NCBI GenBank assembly: GCA_016929525.1
Contig: JAFGIP010000009.1
Coordinates: forward strand, 31,886 to 95,885
Reading direction: 5' to 3'
From: Bacteroidales bacterium
GTDB lineage: Bacteria; Bacteroidota; Bacteroidia; Bacteroidales; UBA10428
DNA: 64,000 nt
This document shows positions 1 to 9,096 of this stretch, in pieces; positions within the stretch are counted from its first letter, which is position 1, and every line of letters begins with the position of its first letter. The notes under the pieces are model-generated. The model was not told where the DNA came from and ran no database searches. It saw nothing but the letters and a program-made list of their open reading frames with translations. The translations under genes were made by a program, and so were the position numbers.

Positions 1-6
1 TATGAG

Positions 7-318
7 GTGGAACTAATGGCTCAGGATGGTGATGAAAATGCGAGGAAAGTTCAGGATGCAATGTCATATCAGATAGGGAAAGAGATTGGTTCTCTGGCTG
101 CTGTTCTTAGAGGTGAAGTCGATGCTATTATACTAACAGGAGGAATATCGCACAATCCAATGGTAGTTGAATATATAAAATCGATGGTGTCTTTTATTGC
201 CCCTGTTGTGATATATCCGGGCGAAGATGAAATGCATGCATTGGTTTGGAATGGTTTACTGGTACTGCGAGGCGCCCTGGAACCAAAGGAATATGATGAA
301 ACCAATATGGTTAAATAA
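7..318 (+). CDS. buk: Butyrate kinase, C-terminal fragment (gene cut by window edge)
   Basis: Translation contains AIILTGGISHNPMVVEYIKSMVSFIAPVVIYPGEDEMHAL, typical of the butyrate/acetate kinase C-terminus; the 5' part lies outside the window. Confidence 0.85.
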   Translation: MELMAQDGDENARKVQDAMSYQIGKEIGSLAAVLRGEVDAIILTGGISHNPMVVEYIKSMVSFIAPVVIYPGEDEMHALVWNGLLVLRGALEPKEYDETNMVK

Positions 319-339
319 TTACTATAATAATTATTAGCA

Positions 340-1041
340 TTAGGGAGTAGAAACAGAAACAGGTAAAATCTTCCCTCTGAAGAATTTATGTCCGTTAACC
401 GCAAAATTATAAACAAATTCAGCCATCTCGTCAGCAGACAGAGGTGCTTTATAACCAGGAAAAGCTTCATTAAGCATTTCTGTCTGAACAGCACCCAGAG
501 CCAGACAGTTTACATAAACATCAGTGTCTGCATATTCATGGGCCATGCATTCTGTGAAAGAGGCTATTGCTGCCTTTGTTGCACTGTAAATACTTAATCC
601 CGGAAATTTAACACTCCCCTGATATCCTCCCATACTTCCTATATTTACTACGTGCGTAATGCCCTTTGTACCTAATCTATCAGACAGATTTTTTAAAAGT
701 ATGACTGGTGCAATAAAATTAACACTTGTCATATCTACTATTTCATCCACAATTAATTCGCTAAATTTCTTATTAATGAGCAATCCGGCATTGTTAATAA
801 TAATATCCAAATGAGGAACATCAATATCCAGGTCTGAATTTTCAACAATCAATCTGGTAAAGTCATAAGGGATAATATTAATTTTTGCCTTTGAGTTTAT
901 TGCGACACAATCTTTGGCAAGCTTTTTTAATAATTTTTCCGATCGTGATAATAAAAATTGTTTGCAGCTATCCTGCCTTGCAAATTTAAGTGCAAGTTCC
1001 CTTCCTAATCCTTTGCTTGCTCCCGTTATTAAAATGTTCAT
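340..1041 (-). CDS. SDR-family NAD(P)-dependent oxidoreductase
   Basis: N-terminal ITGASKGLGRELA nucleotide-binding motif, NNAG, and YSATKAA (YxxxK). Confidence 0.9.
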   Translation of the reverse strand: MNILITGASKGLGRELALKFARQDSCKQFLLSRSEKLLKKLAKDCVAINSKAKINIIPYDFTRLIVENSDLDIDVPHLDIIINNAGLLINKKFSELIVDEIVDMTSVNFIAPVILLKNLSDRLGTKGITHVVNIGSMGGYQGSVKFPGLSIYSATKAAIASFTECMAHEYADTDVYVNCLALGAVQTEMLNEAFPGYKAPLSADEMAEFVYNFAVNGHKFFRGKILPVSVSTP

Positions 1042-1097
1042 TTGATACAGAATTGATCTTATATTTGTAAAACTATTGCTATTTATTTAAATATTCC

Positions 1098-1694
1098 ATG
1101 AAGAACTATAAATATATATTGTTTCTCGTTTTGTGTGCTATAACAACTAACTTATTGGCACAATATGATTACCCTGGTGAAGAAAAAGAATATAAGAAAA
1201 GAGAAAGGGGAAAGTATTATAATTCAAATTTTGTATTTGGAGGAAATTTAGGCTTATCTTTCGGGACTATCACTTATGTGGAATTATCTCCATTTGTTGG
1301 CTATTATATAATCCCACGATTATTGGTTGGTCTGGGACCAAGGTACACATATTATAAAAATGGAGGTCTTGTAACTAACAGATATGGAGGTATGGTTTTC
1401 ACTCAGTTCACAGTTTTTAAAAATCTTAAGGAAAGCATTGGAATTAATCTAGGTGATATTTTTATTTATACTGAAAATGAGACTCTAAGCCTTGAACCAA
1501 TTTATGTAGACAGGGTAGCAAATATAGCTTGGAAAGGAGAAAGAAAATGGTATAATACTACACTCGTTGGAGGAGGAATGCGTATTCCTTTAGGTGAAAG
1601 GGGCGGAATCTCAATATTTGTTTTATTCGATGTTATTCAAAATCCGGAACATCATTACGAAAATCCAGTTATACGACTTTGGTTCGATTTTTAA
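1098..1694 (+). CDS. Outer-membrane beta-barrel-like hypothetical protein
   Basis: Signal peptide, alternating beta-strand pattern, C-terminal aromatic residues (VIRLWFDF). Confidence 0.6.
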   Translation: MKNYKYILFLVLCAITTNLLAQYDYPGEEKEYKKRERGKYYNSNFVFGGNLGLSFGTITYVELSPFVGYYIIPRLLVGLGPRYTYYKNGGLVTNRYGGMVFTQFTVFKNLKESIGINLGDIFIYTENETLSLEPIYVDRVANIAWKGERKWYNTTLVGGGMRIPLGERGGISIFVLFDVIQNPEHHYENPVIRLWFDF

Positions 1695-1696
1695 AA

Positions 1697-1720
1697 AAGC
1701 TGTCCTGATTAAGACAGCTT
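1697..1720. terminator. Intergenic hairpin between converging genes
   Basis: AAGCTGTC-ctgattaa-GACAGCTT perfect 8-bp stem with adjacent A tract, between convergent ORFs. Confidence 0.55.
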
Positions 1721-1739
1721 CCATAATACAATTTCATTT

Positions 1740-2819
1740 TTATCTGAAACTAACACCAACGCCGGCAGTAAAAGCGTTAAAGTTAGCCCTTGTGTAATCC
1801 CCATGTAATGTAAACACACCAAATTTCAGACGCATACCAATATTAAATCTTGGTTTCACTATCCCTCCATCCTGGTTCTTAACTTCCATACTAATCGGAT
1901 CGGGATCAGTTGTTTCAACTATCGGATCGGTACCTGATACCCCAAGCATCGGATATACTCCCTGCATTTTTAAAGTTGTTTTAGTTTGAGCAATACCAAC
2001 ACCTCCATAAAAAGTAATAATCGGTAAATCTGCTGAAACCAGCAGGTTCCCTGTAAAGCTGGCAGACTGAACAAACATGTTCTGGCCATTCCATGTTTCA
2101 TCAGGAAGTGTATTATAGTCACTTAATCCAATGTGAGATGGATTAACAGAAATACCAAGATTTGAAGTTATCCGGGTATATCCACCCATTAAAGATATGT
2201 TTAATACAGGAAGTTCTTTAAGGCCCGGAATCCATTGCGAAATGCTATGTTTTAAACCTACTCCCCACATAAAAATATCATTGTCATCTTTAATTTTTAT
2301 CTTCGGGAATAAACGTCCCATAATTTCTGTCTCCTTATATATTCCAATGCCTGCCTGAATCATGGGTGTTGGTACTCCAATAAGACCTACTCCCTGAGGC
2401 ATTTCAAATGCTTCCCCATTGTAATAAGGGTGATTATAATTCATTTGAGGACCCGGCTCTCCCTTCCCTGCGATTGTGGGAGACTCCGGGTCTGTTCCGT
2501 CAGCTCTGACCAAGGTAGTAAGTTCAAGTTCATCTACATTGAATGATTTAAACTCGTTTGGTATAGATGCATAAGTTGCAGAAATTGTAATATCGAAACC
2601 TCCCGGTTTATGCGCTTTGGCAGTATTATACCAACCACCGGTCAATGAAGCTCCAAAAGCATTCAACATTGGCGATACATATGCTTCTAACATTTTTTCG
2701 GCATCTTCCGGACCAGCAGCCATAAATGTACCCAGATCGCTTATCTGTGCAATAGTTTGAATATAAATACCAATATTTAAAATAATGGTAAAAATTAGTA
2801 GTCTTTTCAGATGTTTCAT
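1740..2819 (-). CDS. DUF6588-like secreted/outer-membrane protein
   Basis: Signal peptide MKHLKRLLIFTIILNIGIYIQTIAQ; resembles the Bacteroidota DUF6588 family (recalled, not searched). Confidence 0.6.
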   Translation of the reverse strand: MKHLKRLLIFTIILNIGIYIQTIAQISDLGTFMAAGPEDAEKMLEAYVSPMLNAFGASLTGGWYNTAKAHKPGGFDITISATYASIPNEFKSFNVDELELTTLVRADGTDPESPTIAGKGEPGPQMNYNHPYYNGEAFEMPQGVGLIGVPTPMIQAGIGIYKETEIMGRLFPKIKIKDDNDIFMWGVGLKHSISQWIPGLKELPVLNISLMGGYTRITSNLGISVNPSHIGLSDYNTLPDETWNGQNMFVQSASFTGNLLVSADLPIITFYGGVGIAQTKTTLKMQGVYPMLGVSGTDPIVETTDPDPISMEVKNQDGGIVKPRFNIGMRLKFGVFTLHGDYTRANFNAFTAGVGVSFR

Positions 2820-3017
2820 TTTATAGATATTTAGTTCCAAGTAAATTACAATATTTTAATATTACGATATCTTGCTTAATAGGTTTTCTTTTAACAGGTA
2901 ACTTTTGAAATATATAGACTTTTTGAATACTTTTTATTGAATTATAAAAACCAATAGAACTTTTTGTAGGTTAAAAAAACGTACTATATTTGCCACTCGT
3001 TTTTTCAAGGCAAATCT

Positions 3018-3090
3018 GATTCTGTAGCTCAGCAGGTAGAGCACCTCCCTTTTAAGGAGGGGGTCCTGGGTTCGAGCCCCAGCAGAATCA
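3018..3090 (+). tRNA. tRNA-Lys (anticodon TTT)
   Basis: 7-bp acceptor gattctg/cagaatc, D-loop GCTCAGCAGGTAGAGC, anticodon stem ctccctTTTaaggag, TPsiC arm GGTTCGAGCCCC; CCA not directly encoded. Confidence 0.96.
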
Positions 3091-3097
3091 CACCATG

Positions 3098-3130
3098 GAC
3101 CGGAACTAGTTATTTTTCGGTCTTTTCTTT
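3098..3130 (+). terminator. Rho-independent-like terminator downstream of tRNA-Lys
   Basis: gaccg ... cggtc stem followed by ttttctttttt. Confidence 0.5.
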
Positions 3131-3319
3131 TTAATTATACTTATACTTTCTATATTATTTTAAGTTATATTTCTTACAGAAATGTTTAATACCAGTTTAT
3201 AACTACAAAATAAATGATATAAATCATCAGTAATAAGAAATCCATATCACCACTATATTCTTGACTAAAAGGGGATGTTTGTATTAGTTTAGTCCCTGAA
3301 AACTTAATCTCATTCATTT

Positions 3320-3538
3320 ATGGAAGCATTAGTACAAACTCCTGTCCTGAAACTTGAAAAAGATATGTGCTTTTCAAGCGACGAACTGCAAAACCTCGGT
3401 ATATTCCCTACAAATCTGCAGTGTTTCACTTATTATCATTATGTACTATATCAAAAGGGTAATAAGCGAATTATTCTTAAACCTTTACCCCATAATCTTT
3501 ATAAAGTAATTCGCACGTACGATTTTATGCCAGCCTAA
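3320..3538 (+). CDS. Small hypothetical protein (72 aa)
   Basis: ATG ORF followed by a terminator-like hairpin at 3561-3592; no recognised domain. Confidence 0.5.
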   Translation: MEALVQTPVLKLEKDMCFSSDELQNLGIFPTNLQCFTYYHYVLYQKGNKRIILKPLPHNLYKVIRTYDFMPA

Positions 3539-3560
3539 AAAGCTTTCATTTATAAAAGAA

Positions 3561-3592
3561 AATAATCCAAATTACTTGGGTTATTTTTTTTT
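3561..3592 (+). terminator. Rho-independent-like terminator
   Basis: AATAATCC-aaattactt-GGGTTATT (one G:T wobble) followed by a T tract. Confidence 0.55.
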
Positions 3593-3602
3593 ATATTCAT
3601 GT

Positions 3603-4067
3603 ATGAAAAAATACCAAAGTAAAACAGACAAATACAAAAGACTTTATAATCAGCTATCCTTACTTTTAGACAAAAGTCCGTCAGTTCAGGCACAAATGGC
3701 AACTGTTAATGCAATTCTGTATTATAAAATTGATTATATATTTTGGATCGGATTTTATATTATAAATAATAAAATCTTAACTGTTGGTCCGTATCAGGGC
3801 CCCCTTGCCTGTCAGATTTTAGACTATCCGAGTGGTGCTTGCTGGTATAGTATATTGAATAAAAAAATAGTAAATATACCAGATGTAAGTAAATTTCCAG
3901 GTCATATACCCTGCGATTCAAGATCGAAATCGGAACTCGTTATTCCATTGCTTGATAATAGTAATAATATATATGCAGTATTGGATATTGACAGTGATAA
4001 ATTAAATGCATTTGATATTGTCGATGAAAAAGGAATATCAGAAATTGTTAAATTAATTAGAAGTTAA
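3603..4067 (+). CDS. GAF-domain protein, free-methionine-(R)-sulfoxide reductase-like
   Basis: VGPYQGPLACQILDYPSGACWYSILNKKIVNIPDVSKFPGHIPCDSRSKSELVIPL matches the fRMsr motif with three conserved Cys; Met at 3603 preferred because 3576 lies inside the preceding terminator. Confidence 0.85.
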   Translation: MKKYQSKTDKYKRLYNQLSLLLDKSPSVQAQMATVNAILYYKIDYIFWIGFYIINNKILTVGPYQGPLACQILDYPSGACWYSILNKKIVNIPDVSKFPGHIPCDSRSKSELVIPLLDNSNNIYAVLDIDSDKLNAFDIVDEKGISEIVKLIRS

Positions 4068-4070
4068 AGC

Positions 4071-4460
4071 CTATTCTGTTTGAACTTTGGAAATAAAACT
4101 ATCAAGCAACTCTGTTATCTTTTTAACTGAATAAGGTTTTGTAAGTAACTGACTAAAGCCAACATCTTTATAATCATTAAAAAAAATCTTCGGGTTATGG
4201 GCTGTAAGTGCAACTACTGGAATATCGCATTTAGGTCTATTTAATTTTTCACGAATATGTCTTGTAGCTTCCAGTCCATTCATAACAGGCATTTCTATAT
4301 CCATTAAAACAATATCAACATCATTTTTTAAAAGTGCCTCAACTGCTTCCTTCCCATTTTCAACAGTAATAAATTCGTGTCCTAAGTCTTCAATTATCTC
4401 AGATAAAAGTAACCGGTTTGTGAAAATATCATCTGCTATTACTACAGTAAGTTTTGACAT
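4071..4460 (-). CDS. Stand-alone response-regulator receiver protein
   Basis: VVIADD...DIVLMDIEMPVMNGLEATR...VALTA...KPYS. Confidence 0.92.
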   Translation of the reverse strand: MSKLTVVIADDIFTNRLLLSEIIEDLGHEFITVENGKEAVEALLKNDVDIVLMDIEMPVMNGLEATRHIREKLNRPKCDIPVVALTAHNPKIFFNDYKDVGFSQLLTKPYSVKKITELLDSFISKVQTE

Positions 4461-4478
4461 ATAAACTCTATTTAAGTA

Positions 4479-5162
4479 TTACCCTAAGTCACTAAGCGTT
4501 TTAACAATCTTCATACTGTTGATTTTCACCATCGAACCCTCAAGATCAATTATTTTATCATGTTTAAATTCTGCCAGAGTTCTTATAAAACTTTCTTTAG
4601 TAGTACCTGCTAGTTCAGCCAACTCTCTTCGTGTAAAAGGAAATTCAAAGCTTTCGCTCCCATATATCGTTTCTGCGAAATATAGTATCACATCGGCAAT
4701 TCTTCCAGGGAGTTGCTTATGCGACTGACTCATTAGTCTTTCAAATATAAAGAGCCCGTCATTAGCAATTTTACCAATAATCTTGGAAGAGAACGCCCCA
4801 TTCGATTTCAGAATGCTATTAAAAACGTTGATATCAACAAAGCATATCTCCGAAGGTTGTATGGCAGAAACCGAATATTGATGAGTATCACCGCCGTAAA
4901 TCGATAATAATCCTAAGAAATCCTCCGGTAAAGCTACTTTCAGAATAATATATTTACCATTGCGGCCTTCTTTAAAGATTTTAACCAGCCCTGATTTGAT
5001 ATACATTATATGCGAAGTCCTTGTATTTTGTCTGAAAATAATCTCTTTCTTATTGAAATTAACGACATTACTGTTATCGATAACATCCTGAAGCTCATTC
5101 TCTTCTAATAAATTCCCGAAAGGAATAACAGAATTTTGTTCAATCATTGGCGAGTCATCCAT
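4479..5162 (-). CDS. Crp/Fnr-family transcriptional regulator
   Basis: cNMP-binding-like beta-roll and C-terminal HTH (FTRRELAELAGTTKESFIRTLAEFKHDKII). Confidence 0.92.
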   Translation of the reverse strand: MDDSPMIEQNSVIPFGNLLEENELQDVIDNSNVVNFNKKEIIFRQNTRTSHIMYIKSGLVKIFKEGRNGKYIILKVALPEDFLGLLSIYGGDTHQYSVSAIQPSEICFVDINVFNSILKSNGAFSSKIIGKIANDGLFIFERLMSQSHKQLPGRIADVILYFAETIYGSESFEFPFTRRELAELAGTTKESFIRTLAEFKHDKIIDLEGSMVKINSMKIVKTLSDLG

Positions 5163-5384
5163 GAAAAATTTTTTTCTGTGTATTATAAATATAATAATAA
5201 AAGTTCATGATTTGAAAAGATTTCAAAAAAATGATGAGATAAATCATCAAATTTATTTTCCATTCAGAATTTACTTTTTAAAATGTTCTATTTGCCTTAT
5301 ATTTAAGTATAGAATAACCAAATTATTATATTGCCAATATTGCATATTCAGTTATTTTTATTAGCTTTAGATAAAACTATAGAA

Positions 5385-5780
5385 ATGGATGAAAACAGAG
5401 ACTACAAAATTTTAGTTGTTGATGATTCTACAACTAATGTTGTATTACTCGAAGCGATACTGGATGAGAAGGGATATCAGATTGAAACGGCTTTAAATGC
5501 AAAAGAAGCTTACGCTATAATGGAAAGAGAATCACCCGACCTTATTCTGTTAGATTTGTTAATGCCTAAAATTAGTGGATTTGATTTTCTGGAAGAAATA
5601 AGAAAAAATGAAAAAACAAAAAAAACCCCGGTAATAGTAGTTTCAGCACTTACAGATGAGGAAAATGTCGACAGGATAATGAACATGGGCGCAATCGATT
5701 TTGTGAAGAAACCCATTGATTTGCAATACCTGGTAGAAAGAGTTGAACTTGTCCTGCATAAAGCATACGATGCGCAATAA
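5385..5780 (+). CDS. Response-regulator receiver protein
   Basis: ILVVDDSTTN...DLILLDLLMPKISGFDFLEEI...VVSALTD...KKPID; start at MDENRD. Confidence 0.92.
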   Translation: MDENRDYKILVVDDSTTNVVLLEAILDEKGYQIETALNAKEAYAIMERESPDLILLDLLMPKISGFDFLEEIRKNEKTKKTPVIVVSALTDEENVDRIMNMGAIDFVKKPIDLQYLVERVELVLHKAYDAQ

Positions 5781-5889
5781 ATTTATTCTTAACTCCTTTT
5801 ATAGTCTTTTCATCACTATTTCCTGATTATTGGTAAACATATAACAACCTTATATATTATTCAAACGTTAGTGTAATTAAAGCGCAGAC

Positions 5890-6291
5890 ATGAAAAGATT
5901 ATTATTGGTTGAGGATAATCGGCTGGAAAGAAAAATGCTTTTACATCTGCTTAAGGAAAATTTATATTCTTTTGCCAATATAGATGTAACCAATGATGGA
6001 ATAAGCGCTATTGAATATTTATCCCGTTCACATTACGATCTCATCATAACGGATCTGATCATGCCAAAAGTTGATGGCATCGAGTTAATCAGAAATGTCA
6101 AGAAAAAATATCCCGCTAGTAAAATAATTGCCATTTCAGGCAGTAAACCTTATTATTTACTCATGGCAAAAAAGTTAGGTATCGAAGCTGTATTTACCAA
6201 ACCTATTGATCAAGATCGATTTCTAAAAAAAATCTTCGAACTGTTCAATATTAATTCAAAAAGTAAAATTATAAGCGTTAAACAAATATAA
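5890..6291 (+). CDS. Response-regulator receiver protein
   Basis: LLLVEDNRLERK...DLIITDLIMPKVDGIELIR...AISGS...TKPID. Confidence 0.9.
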   Translation: MKRLLLVEDNRLERKMLLHLLKENLYSFANIDVTNDGISAIEYLSRSHYDLIITDLIMPKVDGIELIRNVKKKYPASKIIAISGSKPYYLLMAKKLGIEAVFTKPIDQDRFLKKIFELFNINSKSKIISVKQI

Positions 6292-6434
6292 TTCTGCACT
6301 GGTTTTAATATGACATATATCATCTGAATCCGGTAATAACAATCAGTTTTAATTTTTCTTTTAATGCCAGCTATCTAATAATTTTATTAAGCCCAGAATA
6401 TTATTAAATGGTCTTAATTAAATAGCTGCATCCA

Positions 6435-8120
6435 GTGCCAGTTAATCTTGTTAAATCGGGAACTGTTCTTAAAAAGCCTGTAATGGTGTTTACAGACATT
6501 AATAGTCGCATTAATTCTTTAATAGATTGCTCAGCAAAAGATTTCAACACTCTAAATGATAACTTTCAGAAGTATCATAAAAAAATAAACAATCTGATAA
6601 TCCAGCTGAATTCATCCTGCCATAGCTTTATAGATATTCCTGAAAACGTAATGACTGATTTTGAAGCACAGTTAAATGAAATCAGTGATATCTTAAAAAA
6701 GAGCTATGAATACATAACTGGAATTGATTATTCTTTGCTTAAACTTCAAAAGAGAATTGAACACATTTATTTGAAAGTAAACAATTTGAAACAAAATGTT
6801 AGCACGCTTAAACTTCTAACTACAAATATTCAGTTTGAACCTACCTATCGTAAACTATACCAGGAAATTATTATTAATCTAAATGATTTATCATCACGCA
6901 TTCATGATCTTGAAACAAAATTTCAAAAAATAGATATGCGTATAAAACCTTGCTCTGAAATAACTGAACAAATTAAGTTCCATCAAATCCCTCTTATTTC
7001 GCAAGTATTAGATCGATTAAAAACTTTGGTGCAGGGATACAAACATAGTCAAACAGAAATTAAAAACTATGAATCGGCACATGAACAGCTCACAACAAGG
7101 CACACTTCCAGCAGTTCAGCAATAATACCCAATTTAAAATTTCAGGATATAATCAAACAAAATATTGAACATGTGAAGGTTGCTCACGAGTCTATACAGA
7201 AACAGCTTTCCAATTTTTCTGAGAATGGCGCCATTAAAGGAATATCAGAAGAGATTAATGTTGAAATGTTGTTTAAAATCAGAGACATTGGAGCCTTACA
7301 GGCAATTCAACTGGTACACGCCAATAGTGAATATCAAAAGACTGTAGAAAATATTACCGAAAAATTTGGGGAGCTCGATGATACTTTACAGAAGACCAAA
7401 AACTTATTGTATTCACTATCGCCATATAATAAATCAGATAACAAATTTAGTACGGATAGTCTTAACAGGAGTTCAGTAAAATTCAACCTTGAGATTAATA
7501 CCTTCCTCGATCTGAACTCGAATCTAAATTTAAATTACACCGATTTGTCAAGAAAAGTCCGGGGTCTGATTTATTCAAAACAAAAAAATGATCATTTTAT
7601 TAAGAGTATCAGTTTACTTTTTGAAAGAATTAAACCACTTATAAACAACCAGAAAATAAATAAGAACAGTTCCTACATTGATCAAATAATTTTTTCGAAT
7701 AAACCCAAGTTAAAAGTTATAGATAAGTCTGACGTCGAAACCTATTTCTCAATGCATAAAAGGCTTGAAAATATTGCCGGAAATTTCATAGAAACAGTGA
7801 CGCAAAAGATTTCTAAATCGACATCTGAATTTATCTTAGAACCAAGACCCTGGAACGAATCTGATTTCCATAACAGTGAATTTATACTTGATCGGTTAAA
7901 ATACTATAAAGTTTTTGATAAAGAAATCGAAGAGATAATTGAAAATTTAAACCAACTTTTAAAACAAATTGATATTGGAAATCTGGAATCTGAAATTAGT
8001 ACGTTGAGTCTAGAGATACTTAAGAAGCTCTATACGATGGAGAGCGAAAGAATAATTCATGAATTATATACAGGTAATAAGTATCACAATCATAACAATA
8101 ACAATGTCGTACTATTTTAA
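6435..8120 (+). CDS. Long coiled-coil chemotaxis-associated protein with CheZ-like FQDxxxQ motif
   Basis: 561 aa, helix-rich; contains NLKFQDIIKQNIEHV, resembling the CheZ motif FQDLTGQ; lies directly upstream of cheY. GTG start at 6435 (alternative ATG at 6483). Confidence 0.55.
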   Translation: MPVNLVKSGTVLKKPVMVFTDINSRINSLIDCSAKDFNTLNDNFQKYHKKINNLIIQLNSSCHSFIDIPENVMTDFEAQLNEISDILKKSYEYITGIDYSLLKLQKRIEHIYLKVNNLKQNVSTLKLLTTNIQFEPTYRKLYQEIIINLNDLSSRIHDLETKFQKIDMRIKPCSEITEQIKFHQIPLISQVLDRLKTLVQGYKHSQTEIKNYESAHEQLTTRHTSSSSAIIPNLKFQDIIKQNIEHVKVAHESIQKQLSNFSENGAIKGISEEINVEMLFKIRDIGALQAIQLVHANSEYQKTVENITEKFGELDDTLQKTKNLLYSLSPYNKSDNKFSTDSLNRSSVKFNLEINTFLDLNSNLNLNYTDLSRKVRGLIYSKQKNDHFIKSISLLFERIKPLINNQKINKNSSYIDQIIFSNKPKLKVIDKSDVETYFSMHKRLENIAGNFIETVTQKISKSTSEFILEPRPWNESDFHNSEFILDRLKYYKVFDKEIEEIIENLNQLLKQIDIGNLESEISTLSLEILKKLYTMESERIIHELYTGNKYHNHNNNNVVLF

Positions 8121-8154
8121 TACTGAATATTTCAAGTACTTAATATTTTTAAAA

Positions 8155-8520
8155 ATGGGGAAAAAAATTCTATTCGTCGATGATTCAGAAAGCATTCGCG
8201 AAATAGTAAACTTCACTCTCGAAAATGAAGGTTACGATGTCTTACTCAGCAATAACGGGGAAAATGCGCTGAAACATCTTAATGGTCAGGATATTAATTT
8301 AATTATTACAGACCTGCACATGCCTGAAATGAATGGCATTGAATTAATAATAGAGATTCGGAAGATGGAAGATTATCAGCATACGCCAATACTTTTTCTA
8401 ACCACCGAATCCCAGACAGAAAAAAAGATGGAAGCTAAAAATGCCGGTGCAACCGGATGGATAGTTAAGCCGTTTGTACCTGCTAAGCTATTAGCTGCCA
8501 TTAATAAAGTGATAAGATAA
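8155..8520 (+). CDS. cheY: CheY-like response regulator
   Basis: GKKILFVDDSESIREIVNFTLENEGYDV...DLIITDLHMPEMNGIELI...LTTES...GWIVKPF; start at MGKK. Confidence 0.92.
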   Translation: MGKKILFVDDSESIREIVNFTLENEGYDVLLSNNGENALKHLNGQDINLIITDLHMPEMNGIELIIEIRKMEDYQHTPILFLTTESQTEKKMEAKNAGATGWIVKPFVPAKLLAAINKVIR

Positions 8521-8539
8521 TAACTTAAAAACGAGACGT

Positions 8540-9058
8540 ATGAGCACAAAAACAAAAAACCAGATCAACTCATTTCTGTCATTCAGGATAGGTAGTGAAG
8601 TGTTTGCTGCGAATGTACGGAACGTGTTGAATATTCTTGAGATGACCAAAATAACGAAAGTACCCAAAGCATCTTCTTATATGAAAGGTGTAATAAACTT
8701 ACGTGGTAATGTTCTTCCCATAATTGACAGTCGTCTAAAATTTGGTCTCGAAGAAACAGAATATACAACAAACACATGTATAATTGTTTTAGAACTGCAC
8801 ATAGGTAATGATCCGATAACAGTTGGCGCAATTGTAGATTCTGTAAATGAAGTCCTTGAAATAGATGATGACAACATACTTCCTCCTCCAGGCATTGGAA
8901 CCAATTTTCGTTCAGACTTTCTGAAAGGTATGGCTAAGAAGGACGAAGGTTTTATAATGTTACTGGATGTTGAAAAAGTATTTGCAACTGATGAAGTGGT
9001 TGACATACAGAATATCACTGAAGAAATAAGCAAACAGACAACAGCAGAACAGTCGTAA
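8540..9058 (+). CDS. cheW: CheW chemotaxis coupling protein
   Basis: FLSFRIGSEVFAANVRNVLNILEMTKITKVPKASSYMKGVINLRGNVLPIIDSRLKFGL. Confidence 0.95.
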   Translation: MSTKTKNQINSFLSFRIGSEVFAANVRNVLNILEMTKITKVPKASSYMKGVINLRGNVLPIIDSRLKFGLEETEYTTNTCIIVLELHIGNDPITVGAIVDSVNEVLEIDDDNILPPPGIGTNFRSDFLKGMAKKDEGFIMLLDVEKVFATDEVVDIQNITEEISKQTTAEQS

Positions 9059-9096
9059 TAATATTATAATATGGTATACTGAAGACATGTGAATTA

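Noticed and set aside
7-318. Truncated butyrate kinase as a possible pseudogene
   Set aside because: Truncation is explained by the window boundary; visible part is intact
69-494. 141-aa minus-strand ORF overlapping butyrate kinase and the SDR gene
   Set aside because: Low-complexity shadow ORF opposite two well-supported genes
5161-5364. 67-aa plus-strand ORF between Crp/Fnr and receiver genes
   Set aside because: Very AT-rich Phe/Ile/Tyr/Lys composition consistent with an intergenic promoter region
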